Source: an archaeon UBA55
GTDB lineage: Archaea; Undinarchaeota; Undinarchaeia; Undinarchaeales; Undinarchaeaceae
Reading direction: 5' to 3'
Length of the DNA: 21,508 nucleotides
Assembly (NCBI GenBank): GCA_002495465.1
Contig: DAFN01000006.1
Coordinates: 42,092-63,599, forward strand
Below, in pieces: positions 15,553 to 21,508 of the stretch. Position numbers and translations under genes: made by a program. How positions within the stretch are numbered: position 1 is the first letter of the stretch; each line of letters begins with the position of its first letter. Below the pieces are notes generated by a model. It saw only the letters and a program-made list of their open reading frames with translations. It was not told the DNA's origin and searched no databases.

Positions 15553-16338
15553 ATGGTCATTGAAAACATAATACGTCCCGAGTGGGTTGAAAGGAATCCA
15601 CTCTACGGCTTCATACTCGGAGCCTGTATCTCGACGATTGGAATTTTTCTTGGCCCGATGATTTTCCCAAACGACGCCAGCCTTGCCGGTGTTCTCCTTA
15701 CGACTATTGCGGGTCTTCCCTTCCTTCATAAGATAATGCGTATAGAGCAGCAGGTCGGTTCCTATATGGCTGGTACACAGTCCTTCATCAAGAGAAACGC
15801 CCATCTTATGCTTATATATTTCATGTTCTTTATGGGGATGACTGCTTCCTATCTTCTTTGGGCTATAGTTCTTCCTGGCTGGATGCTTAGTCTTGTATTT
15901 GCAAAACAGTTCGCAGCATTCTCCGGCGGGACCTATACCACAGCGCTTGGGAAGTTTATCATGGGAACTAGTGTTTTCACGGCAATATTCATGAATAATA
16001 TGCGTGTTCTCTTTACTCTGATGCTCCTATCAGTCATATACGGCGCAGGTTCTATGATAATTCTTGTTTGGAATGCATCAGTTCTCGGAGTTTTTATAAC
16101 TTCATTATTTTCCCGAGCCGGTCTTTTGGTATCTTCAATACCGCATATAATTCTGGAGTTCACAGGCTTTTTCCTGGCTGCTGTTGCGGGAGGTCTTCTA
16201 TCAATAGCCTTTCTCCGAGTAGATTGGCACTCTGAACAATTCTGGCAGACAATAACGGACAGCCTCTACCTTATAGTGTTCGGAATAGCCTTCATATTCG
16301 CAGGCGCCTTTGTAGAAAGTATGCTTATATTGGGTTAA
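15553..16338 (+). CDS. SpoIIM-like (stage II sporulation protein M family) membrane protein
   Basis: A 261-residue protein with about six hydrophobic segments. It matches the SpoIIM/DUF95 layout: an N-terminal helix (FILGACISTIGIFLGPMIF), then the asparagine-containing NNMRVLFTLMLLSVIYGAGS, VWNASVLGVFI and SIPHIILEFTGFFLAAVAGGL, with a final hydrophobic helix. The P-H-x(4)-E motif (SIPHIILEF) is a family hallmark. In spore formers SpoIIM takes part in membrane remodelling with SpoIID/P. Archaea have many SpoIIM-like proteins outside sporulation, with no settled role; transport or membrane shaping is assumed. The gene is single, with its own TATA box divergent from tRNA-Cys, and faces the hypothetical gene at 16359. 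Confidence 0.82.
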   Translation: MVIENIIRPEWVERNPLYGFILGACISTIGIFLGPMIFPNDASLAGVLLTTIAGLPFLHKIMRIEQQVGSYMAGTQSFIKRNAHLMLIYFMFFMGMTASYLLWAIVLPGWMLSLVFAKQFAAFSGGTYTTALGKFIMGTSVFTAIFMNNMRVLFTLMLLSVIYGAGSMIILVWNASVLGVFITSLFSRAGLLVSSIPHIILEFTGFFLAAVAGGLLSIAFLRVDWHSEQFWQTITDSLYLIVFGIAFIFAGAFVESMLILG

Positions 16339-16358
16339 TTTTCAGAAAATCTGCGTAA

Positions 16359-16796
16359 TTAAGCGTATCCCTTTCCGCCCTTTCCCTTTGTTTTCTTACT
16401 GGCTTCAACCATTGGCAGCTGTATCGGTGACGGAAGGTTCATCTCTTTTGCCATAAGAAGTGACTGTACTGAGCCTATTGCCAGTATTGTATTGTTAACT
16501 TCCAAAAAAGCGTCTTCAAGAAGAACTATTTTTCCATCCTTCTCTTCAATTTGCTGTTTCAAATCCTTATCGTGATAAACAATAGTTCCTTCTATCTCAA
16601 TATTTCCTATGTTTGGTTCATACTGAGTTTCAAGGGAAAAATCGACTTCAATAACGTCTCCAATTCCCTTTATCTTTTCTTTTTTCACACTCTCTATACT
16701 GTTTTTGTTAGATATCTCTATAGAGCTTGATGCAGCTTTCTTTGATTTGTTAACACTAGCCAATATCTTTGTTAATCTTGTTCTTACTATTGCCAT
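16359..16796 (-). CDS. Conserved archaeal hypothetical protein
   Basis: A 145-residue soluble protein. The N-terminal third is Ser/Lys-rich; the rest has a compact alternating pattern (DVIEVDFSLETQYEPNIGNIEIEGTIVYHD), a helix (FLEVNNTILAIGSVQSLLMAKEMNLP) and the ending SPIQLPMVEASKK with a Gly/Lys tail. The sequence Y-E-P-x-I-G-x-I-x-I-E-G and the final LPxPIxLPxV recall a widespread uncharacterised archaeal family that I know only by pattern. A SecB-like beta-sheet chaperone fold is conceivable but not shown. It is one of the few genes with a clear Shine-Dalgarno (AAGGAG, 16803-16808, about 6 bases before ATG 16796) and a TATA box (16831-16840) giving a leader of about 15 bases. Confidence 0.8.
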   Translation of the reverse strand: MAIVRTRLTKILASVNKSKKAASSSIEISNKNSIESVKKEKIKGIGDVIEVDFSLETQYEPNIGNIEIEGTIVYHDKDLKQQIEEKDGKIVLLEDAFLEVNNTILAIGSVQSLLMAKEMNLPSPIQLPMVEASKKTKGKGGKGYA

Positions 16797-16802
16797 TTTT
16801 TT

Positions 16803-16808
16803 CTCCTT
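16803..16808 (-). promoter_or_regulatory. Shine-Dalgarno of the conserved archaeal hypothetical gene
   Basis: AAGGAG on the minus strand, about 6 bases before ATG 16796. It fits the short leader predicted from the TATA box at 16831-16840. Confidence 0.6.
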
Positions 16809-16830
16809 ACAGCTTCTCTACACTCTTCTG

Positions 16831-16840
16831 ATTTAAAAAG
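16831..16840 (-). promoter_or_regulatory. TATA box of the conserved archaeal hypothetical gene
   Basis: On the minus strand CTTTTTAAAT, placing the start near 16812, upstream of the Shine-Dalgarno. It partly lies in the spacer after the ccdA stop at 16856. Confidence 0.45.
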
Positions 16841-16855
16841 CTTTTGCACTCTACT

Positions 16856-17563
16856 TTAAGAATCTAGCCAGAACATATAAGTTCCTAGGGACAGCAGGAA
16901 TATTCCTATAAATAATCTCATAAGTCCCCTGTGCTTTTTTCTCCAGGTTTCAAGTTGCTTGGAAGCTTTTCCAGTGTAAACCAGTCCCAGAATTACCAGT
17001 AGTGGTAGTATGAATATCAAATTATAGAATAGTAGAAGTGGAACTCCATTTGAGTACTCTCCGGCTGCGAGCAGACCGATTATTGCAAGGTAGGGAGCTC
17101 CAGTGCAGGGCAGTTCAACGAATACTACAAGAACTCCGAGGCCAACCGCCAGAAGCATGTTAAATGCCGGGTGTTTGTCATTGAATTTGCTAAACTTATA
17201 GGTGTATTTCTTTATCCTCTCAGCACCTCCTGGTATAATCTGGAGGCTGGGTCCCTTTCCATACCAGAAGAAATCCTTTACTTCAAGAATTCCTGCTAAT
17301 ATTGCTATTACGGCAGCTACCATATACAGAGAGTTCGTAAGATTTGCGCTATATGCTGCGGACAGAATTCCAAGACCTATCAAAAAGTAGGTAACATACA
17401 CAGTTGCTATATAGATTAGTCCCCCTACTAAAAGCTTCGCCTTACTTTTGAATGCAGTTAACATATACCCCATCAGGAAAATGAGAACTCCGAAAACACA
17501 GGGATTTATACTGTCTGCAAGGGCGGCCGCAATAACTATTCCTATAGTGAGCTGGCTGGCCAT
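16856..17563 (-). CDS. ccdA: CcdA/DsbD-type transmembrane thiol electron carrier
   Basis: A 235-residue membrane protein with six hydrophobic helices. It has the two membrane-embedded redox cysteines of the CcdA family: C22 in ADSINPCVFGVL and C153 in FVELPCTGAPYL, each followed or preceded by the family prolines. CcdA takes electrons from cytoplasmic thioredoxin and passes them to thiol proteins outside. Start at ATG 17563 overlaps the preceding stop as TAATG and gives the usual N-terminus; an ATG at 17587 would add eight polar residues and a 25-base overlap. It is the third gene of a tight operon. The thioredoxin lipoprotein just upstream is the natural electron acceptor, and the rhodanese a possible final client. 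Confidence 0.92.
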   Translation of the reverse strand: MASQLTIGIVIAAALADSINPCVFGVLIFLMGYMLTAFKSKAKLLVGGLIYIATVYVTYFLIGLGILSAAYSANLTNSLYMVAAVIAILAGILEVKDFFWYGKGPSLQIIPGGAERIKKYTYKFSKFNDKHPAFNMLLAVGLGVLVVFVELPCTGAPYLAIIGLLAAGEYSNGVPLLLFYNLIFILPLLVILGLVYTGKASKQLETWRKKHRGLMRLFIGIFLLSLGTYMFWLDS

Positions 17564-17949
17564 TATTCTACTACCTCCAATGGGCATCCAGAAAATTCTG
17601 ATAGGTCTTCCAGTGTCTGGAATCCAACTGCTGTGTTTACCAGCTCTCCATTTTCAAACCTCATCCAAGTCGGCGTCTTTTCAATATTGAGTTCGAGGCA
17701 CCAATCTGTTTGTGCGTTTTCTCCGCGGGGATGGCACTCAACTTCCTCTATTTTTTCAAAAGATTTGCCAAAAAGAGCTTTCTGTTTTGTGCAAACAGAG
17801 CAGGTATAGGCTCCAAACATCTTGACCTCATTATTATCTATACACTCGGCAAAACTGTCAAGCTCTGAGGAAGCAGTTTCAACTGAGCCAGTGCACCCAC
17901 TAATCACTATTACTGCAGCCAATACAAGTGCACTTGTTAATATTTTCAT
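17563..17949 (-). CDS. Thioredoxin-fold lipoprotein (VKOR-associated type)
   Basis: A 128-residue extracytoplasmic redox protein. The N-terminus MKILTSALVLAAVIVISGC is a lipoprotein signal (lipobox C19). The fold follows the thioredoxin domain found fused or next to VKOR proteins: FAECIDNNEVKMFGAYTCSV with active site C50-x2-C53, EEVECHP (C72), WCLELNIEKTPTWMRF with C84 and cis-Pro P93, and a terminal SGCP (C122). C36, C72, C84 and C122 are also typical of that subgroup. No VKOR gene is in the window. It is coupled by TAATG at both ends to the rhodanese gene and ccdA, so CcdA probably keeps it reduced and it in turn reduces outside substrates. Confidence 0.88.
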   Translation of the reverse strand: MKILTSALVLAAVIVISGCTGSVETASSELDSFAECIDNNEVKMFGAYTCSVCTKQKALFGKSFEKIEEVECHPRGENAQTDWCLELNIEKTPTWMRFENGELVNTAVGFQTLEDLSEFSGCPLEVVE

Positions 17950-18572
17950 TAGCAGCCAAATTCGCCTTCAATTGGACATCCCGATCCAGTTTCTATCAGC
18001 ATTTCTCCTGGTTCAGGACCTGATGTTATAAAATCTTCTGGCTTCGTTATATTCCACTCGTGTTCGTGGTTCCAAAGTGTCCAGAAATATCTCCATTCAT
18101 TCCAGCCGATTGCAAGTTCCTTTACAAATATTCCCCTGTCAGCGAGCATCTTTCCTACCTTTCTTCCTGTCATACACGGCATGCTGTAGCAGTATATTAT
18201 AATGTCCGTGTTCGGATTGTCGGCCTTAATTTCTGCAAAAGATGCAGCGATTCTTTCAACAGATCCGTAGTCTGGATGGTCTCTGTCTCTATAAGCAGGG
18301 ACATTGAGGGCTCCTGTTATATGTTCTTCTTCATACTCTTCTTGACTTCTAACGTCGACCAGAACTGTTGTTCCGTCTCCTAATTTCTTTCGTAGTCCGT
18401 GAGGGCTCACAAGAACGGCAGTTTCTGTGTCATAGTGTGATTTTATCAAATCTTCCTGTGACGGCGTCTGCACGCTTGTAATATAGTATGTTGTCAAGGC
18501 TCCGGAAAGTGCTCCGAAAACTACCGCCAACATTATAATATTATTCAGATTAATTTTATTATTCTTACTCAT
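17949..18572 (-). CDS. Membrane-anchored extracytoplasmic rhodanese-domain protein
   Basis: A 207-residue protein with one N-terminal transmembrane helix (about 11-31) and an outside rhodanese domain (about 52-165): VLVDVRSQEEYEEEHITGAL, IIIYCYSMPCMTGRKVGKML and GWNEWRYF. The active loop has C128 and C133 (C-x4-C) rather than the classic single Cys, so it could form a disulfide instead of, or besides, a persulfide. A tail with two more Cys (GSGCPIEGEFGC) follows. ATG 18572 fits the TATA box at 18592-18602 (25 bases); the ATG at 18587 is too close to it. It is the first gene of the thioredoxin-CcdA operon, joined by TAATG. A sulfane-sulfur or thiol-relay role outside the cell is inferred from context. 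Confidence 0.88.
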   Translation of the reverse strand: MSKNNKINLNNIIMLAVVFGALSGALTTYYITSVQTPSQEDLIKSHYDTETAVLVSPHGLRKKLGDGTTVLVDVRSQEEYEEEHITGALNVPAYRDRDHPDYGSVERIAASFAEIKADNPNTDIIIYCYSMPCMTGRKVGKMLADRGIFVKELAIGWNEWRYFWTLWNHEHEWNITKPEDFITSGPEPGEMLIETGSGCPIEGEFGC

Positions 18573-18591
18573 ATTCTGCCCTAGCATTTTC

Positions 18592-18602
18592 CAATATATA
18601 AG
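18592..18602 (-). promoter_or_regulatory. TATA box of the rhodanese-thioredoxin-ccdA operon
   Basis: On the minus strand CTTATATATTG, centred about 25 bases before ATG 18572; it selects this start over ATG 18587. Confidence 0.5.
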
Positions 18603-18620
18603 CTATTCTCCTTGCACCAA

Positions 18621-18632
18621 TATTTATATATC
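18621..18632 (+). promoter_or_regulatory. TATA box of the aminotransferase gene
   Basis: The stretch tatttatatatc is about 38 bases before ATG 18666. This predicts a short leader of roughly 13-15 bases containing a weak purine-rich site (gaggctaggg). Confidence 0.45.
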
Positions 18633-18665
18633 TTCAAGAATAAGTTCGAAAAGAGGCTAGGGTTT

Positions 18666-19859
18666 ATGGACATAAATAAGAGAATTAAGGGTATGACTTA
18701 TGCAATTCGCGAAATTGTGGTCAACGCACGCGAAGTCGAGAAAGAAGGTCATGATGTTCTGAAGCTAAATATTGGGGATCCTAACAAATATGATTTTGAT
18801 ACTCCTGATTTTCTGAAACAGGCTCTTGCCGATGCCACTCTTGATGGAAACAATTACTATGGGGATTCTGAAGGAATTCCTGCCGTCTGTGAGGCAATAG
18901 CGAATCGCGAAAAAAAGTACAAGAATATAGACATTGCACCTGAGCAGTATCTTCCGACATCCGGTGCGTCTGAGGGGATGAATATGGTTTTCGCTTCCCT
19001 TGTCGGTTCAGGGGACAATGTTGTTATGCCCGGACCTTCTTATCCTCTTTACATTTCCTTGACAAATTTCTACGGTGGAAGTCCTAGGGAGTATAGAACT
19101 ATTGAAGAGGAAGGCTGGCAGCCTGATATCGACGACATTCGAAGCAAGGTAAACGAAAACACGAAAGCGATTGTTGTCATAAATCCTAACAATCCAACTG
19201 GCGCACTTTATCCTGAAAAGCTCTTGAAAGAAATAACTGACATCGCTGCTGAGAATGATGTTCCAATCATATGTGATGAGATATACGATCTGATAGTCTT
19301 CGACAGAAAATTCGTCAGTACTGCAAGTCTTGCTGATGATGTCAATTTTATTGTTATTGGCGGTCTTTCAAAAGTCTACTTTGCCCCTGGCTGGAGAATA
19401 GGCTATATGGGTTTCAAGGGTCCTGACGATGAAATAAACAAGTTGAAAGAGGCCTGCTATAGGATGGCCCGTGGTCGTCTCAGCACAAACACTCCGGCAC
19501 AACTGGCTCTGAAAACGGCAATGGAGTCTGACCATAGCTATCTTAATGAATATCTCCCCAAACTTAAGGAAAGAGCAAAGTTCAGTTTTAAAAGGCTTAA
19601 TGAAATTGAGGGAATTTCGGTAACTGAAGCCCACGGAGCGATGTATATGTTCCCAAAAATTGAGCTTGATTCCTATAAAGGCAGGGACAAGCAATTTGTT
19701 CTCGACCTGCTCAAAGAAAAGCATGTCCTCACCGTTCAAGGATCAGGCTTTGGAGAGCAGTACGGAGGAGACCACTTCCGAATTGTGTTTTTGCCTCCAA
19801 TGGAAACCCTTGAAAATGCATTTGATAAACTTGAGGATTTCTGTAAGTCAAAACAATAG
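18666..19859 (+). CDS. Class I/II PLP-dependent aminotransferase (alanine/aspartate type)
   Basis: A 397-residue cytoplasmic fold-type I aminotransferase. Visible motifs are LKLNIGDPNKYDFDTP at the N-terminus, TSGASEGM (phosphate-binding), INPNNPTGALY, CDEIYDLI (D204 binds the PLP pyridine nitrogen), GGLSKVYFAPGWRIGY with the Schiff-base lysine K236 and phosphate-binding R244, and FRIVFLPP with the substrate-carboxylate Arg near the end. This resembles archaeal alanine aminotransferases (AlaT-like), but substrate choice between alanine, aspartate and others cannot be read safely. ATG 18666 gives the typical MDINKRIKGMTYAIREI start; an upstream ATG at 18612 would precede or overlap the promoter. 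It is a single gene, divergent from the rhodanese operon. Confidence 0.93.
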   Translation: MDINKRIKGMTYAIREIVVNAREVEKEGHDVLKLNIGDPNKYDFDTPDFLKQALADATLDGNNYYGDSEGIPAVCEAIANREKKYKNIDIAPEQYLPTSGASEGMNMVFASLVGSGDNVVMPGPSYPLYISLTNFYGGSPREYRTIEEEGWQPDIDDIRSKVNENTKAIVVINPNNPTGALYPEKLLKEITDIAAENDVPIICDEIYDLIVFDRKFVSTASLADDVNFIVIGGLSKVYFAPGWRIGYMGFKGPDDEINKLKEACYRMARGRLSTNTPAQLALKTAMESDHSYLNEYLPKLKERAKFSFKRLNEIEGISVTEAHGAMYMFPKIELDSYKGRDKQFVLDLLKEKHVLTVQGSGFGEQYGGDHFRIVFLPPMETLENAFDKLEDFCKSKQ

Positions 19860-19869
19860 TTAATAGTAA

Positions 19870-20724
19870 TTAATCGTCTTCACCAGGATAATTTTGCGGA
19901 GGAATTATTCTCAGGGGTTTTAATTCTGTTCTCTTATCACGTAAAAATCTCCATATTTCCTCAGTTCCCCTTCTCAGCCGTCTTCTGTCACACTTTACAT
20001 AAATTTTCCAATGTCTTGCTCTTTGTATGAAACTTCTCTCATCTCCTGTGAATGGTCCTCCTGCATACCTCTCCACACGTGACAGCTCCGGCGCCACTCT
20101 GAATGCTCTTTCAATTGGATCCATCCTCTCTTCGGGCTCTGCTCTCCTCCTCCTATAGTTCCATCCGCACATTATATTTTCAGTTCTCCTGACAATTCCT
20201 CCTTCCAAGGTTGCGAAGAGAATTCCACCTTCTTCGAGAATGTAATTATAGAGTTCGAATGCCCCCTTTGTTATGTTATTTTGTTGTTTTGGCTTGAAAA
20301 CCAGTTGAAAAGAGTTTCGTTCGAGGCGCCATCCAGTTTTTCCAAAACCTCTTCTTCCGTTTTCAGTATTTATTCCTCCGGCAAGGAAAATATTTTCAGC
20401 GTCAAATCCTACACCTTCTTCAGCATATCCTCTATTAACAGCCTCCTTCACTTTCTCAAAATATTTCATATCTACAGGTTTGGAATAAAGTGAGTATATA
20501 TTTGCCCGTCCCTGAAGTAAGTGATTCAGTAGAAAAGGCGTTCCAAAAATCGTGTCCGCATCATCATTCCACCACGGGTCGACGAGAAGAATATTTTGAA
20601 TTCTATTATCTCTCGTGTCCAAAACTCCATTTTCCCTGAAAAGGTTTCTGAGTCGTCCGTCTATGTATGGATATTCTTGAACTCCGACTTTTCCGGTGAG
20701 CTGCGTAGTATTTCTTCCAAACAT
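19870..20724 (-). CDS. Hypothetical 284-residue protein with a possible Rossmann/methyltransferase-like fold
   Basis: I do not recognise a named family. The order of strands and helices suggests a Rossmann-like domain in about residues 40-185: IQNILLVDPWW, ANIYSLYSKPVD, AENIFLAGG, FQLVFKPKQ, a helix (KGAFELYNYILEEGG) and ILFATLEGG. That ending is like the last strands of class I methyltransferases, but a convincing SAM-binding G-x-G loop is absent. The C-terminal third is very rich in Arg (GWNYRRRRAEPEERMDP, KCDRRRLRRGTEEIWRFLRD), which may bind nucleic acid. It has 10 bases between its stop and that of the aminotransferase gene, and shares an upstream TATA region with endonuclease III. Confidence 0.65.
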   Translation of the reverse strand: MFGRNTTQLTGKVGVQEYPYIDGRLRNLFRENGVLDTRDNRIQNILLVDPWWNDDADTIFGTPFLLNHLLQGRANIYSLYSKPVDMKYFEKVKEAVNRGYAEEGVGFDAENIFLAGGINTENGRRGFGKTGWRLERNSFQLVFKPKQQNNITKGAFELYNYILEEGGILFATLEGGIVRRTENIMCGWNYRRRRAEPEERMDPIERAFRVAPELSRVERYAGGPFTGDERSFIQRARHWKIYVKCDRRRLRRGTEEIWRFLRDKRTELKPLRIIPPQNYPGEDD

Positions 20725-20745
20725 ATATTGTCTATATTTCCCTAT

Positions 20746-20756
20746 GTATAAATATT
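20746..20756. promoter_or_regulatory. Shared A/T box between two divergent genes
   Basis: The stretch gtataaatatt lies about 26-27 bases from both ATG 20724 (minus) and ATG 20779 (plus), in a 54-base gap. Both transcripts would be leaderless from one TATA region. Either two overlapping boxes or one bidirectional box is possible. Confidence 0.5.
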
Positions 20757-20778
20757 CGCGGGAGTCATAAGTTCTAAG

Positions 20779-21447
20779 ATGGAAGGAAAAAAAGATTCTA
20801 CTCAGGATATTAAAAAAAGAGCTTCAAAAGTGTATAAAACTCTCAATAAAATTCACCCTGTCAGTAGAACTGCTCTTCTTCATAGAAATCCTATTCAGCT
20901 CTTAGTTGCAACAATTCTTTCTGCCCAGTGTACTGACAAGCAGGTAAACAAAGTTACTCCGGCCTTATTTAAGAAATACAGAACAGTAAAGGAATTTGCC
21001 GAGTCTGATCAGACAGAGCTTGAGAGACTGGTAAAAAGTACAGGCTTTTACAAGAGCAAGGCGCGCTACATTAAGGGATCTTCCCTAAAACTACTTTCAG
21101 ATTTTAAGGGAAAAGTTCCCAAAACAATGGAAGAGCTAATAACTTTGCCTGGGGTCGCGAGAAAAACAGCGAACATAGTCCTCTCCAGCGCTTTTGGTAT
21201 TAATGAGGGAATTGCTGTCGACACACATGTGAAGCGCGTCTCTTACCGACTTGGTCTGACTGAACATAAGGATCCAGTAAAAATTGAGAAGGATCTGGTA
21301 AAATTAATTCCAAAAGCCGACTGGGATAAATTTTCATTACTTCTTATTTATCATGGTAGAGATACCTGCGTTGCAAGAAAACCTAAATGCTCTGAATGTC
21401 CTTTCAAAAAAATCTGTCCAAAAACAGATGTTACAAATTCTTCTTAG
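20779..21447 (+). CDS. nth: Endonuclease III (base-excision repair DNA glycosylase/AP lyase)
   Basis: Removes oxidised pyrimidines and nicks the abasic site. The 222-residue protein has the helix-hairpin-helix LPGVARKTANIV with catalytic lysine K129, the catalytic aspartate D148 in AVDTHVKRV, and the four-Cys iron-sulfur loop C197-x6-C204-x2-C207-x5-C213. ILSAQCTDKQVN near residue 50 is also typical. The length matches bacterial and archaeal Nth. The lysine marks it as a bifunctional glycosylase/lyase, not MutY. ATG 20779 follows the shared TATA region at leaderless distance. Its stop overlaps that of the convergent partial gene by 3 bases. Confidence 0.96.
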   Translation: MEGKKDSTQDIKKRASKVYKTLNKIHPVSRTALLHRNPIQLLVATILSAQCTDKQVNKVTPALFKKYRTVKEFAESDQTELERLVKSTGFYKSKARYIKGSSLKLLSDFKGKVPKTMEELITLPGVARKTANIVLSSAFGINEGIAVDTHVKRVSYRLGLTEHKDPVKIEKDLVKLIPKADWDKFSLLLIYHGRDTCVARKPKCSECPFKKICPKTDVTNSS

Positions 21448-21508
21448 TACCAGCGCATTTCAGCTTCATCAAAATAAGAGTCTTCCAAGTCTTCTTCTGA
21501 ACTGTGGC
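21444..21508 (-). CDS. C-terminal end of an unidentified acidic protein, cut by window edge
   Basis: About 21 codons read from the right edge to a TAA at 21444-21446, ending HSSEEDLEDSYFDEAEMRWY. The tail is strongly acidic with an aromatic end. Too little is visible for a family. It is accepted because the frame is open to the edge and its stop interlocks with that of nth, as at another convergent pair in this window. Confidence 0.45.
   Translation of the reverse strand, partial: HSSEEDLEDSYFDEAEMRWY

Overview
The window looks archaeal. It encodes the archaeal/eukaryotic-type ribosomal protein L40e. Most genes have an A/T-rich TATA-like box centred about 25-30 bases before the start codon and no Shine-Dalgarno sequence, which is the pattern of leaderless archaeal transcripts. 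Genes are short, tightly packed on both strands, and often overlap. Several small families (DUF378, small zinc ribbons, a winged helix fused to an S-layer-type domain) recall DPANN archaea such as Woesearchaeota or Pacearchaeota, but no marker here fixes the lineage. No rRNA, insertion sequence, CRISPR array, integrase or phage gene was seen, so this reads as ordinary chromosome.

Layout. 1-396: 5' end of glmS (minus). 491-2108: a winged-helix/S-layer-type fusion and a secreted transglutaminase-like protein (plus). 2116-3162: a Cys-rich lipoprotein (minus). 3256-7940: oligosaccharide flippase, CTP synthase (pyrG, behind a possible 21-codon upstream ORF), HtpX protease, L40e, and a lipoprotein with a complete CuA-type copper site (plus). 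7937-8672: three very small genes (minus): two zinc ribbons and a DUF378 membrane protein followed by a hairpin/T-tract terminator. 8709-11322: a minus-strand operon of a membrane-anchored DsbA-like oxidoreductase, a MerT-MerP fusion, a one-helix membrane protein and an unrecognised 323-residue protein. 11373-13072: cysS behind a two-helix membrane protein. 13151-15385: a 46-residue charged protein and a 676-residue protein with a GNAT-like end. 15406-15479: tRNA-Cys(GCA). 15553-16338: SpoIIM-like membrane protein. 16359-16796: a conserved archaeal hypothetical protein. 16856-18572: rhodanese, thioredoxin lipoprotein and CcdA, joined by two TAATG overlaps. 18666-19859: class I aminotransferase. 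19870-20724: a hypothetical with a possible Rossmann fold. 20779-21447: endonuclease III, which shares a TATA region with its divergent neighbour. 21444-21508: 3' end of an unknown gene (minus).

Common theme. Much of the window concerns the cell surface and thiol/metal chemistry outside the membrane. CcdA, the thioredoxin lipoprotein and the rhodanese form a coherent module to carry reducing power across the membrane. The DsbA-MerTP operon, the CuA lipoprotein, the Cys-rich lipoprotein and the transglutaminase-like protein are also predicted to act outside or at the membrane. cysS and tRNA-Cys lie between these two redox operons. The rest is housekeeping: CTP and amino-sugar synthesis, translation, base-excision repair and transamination.
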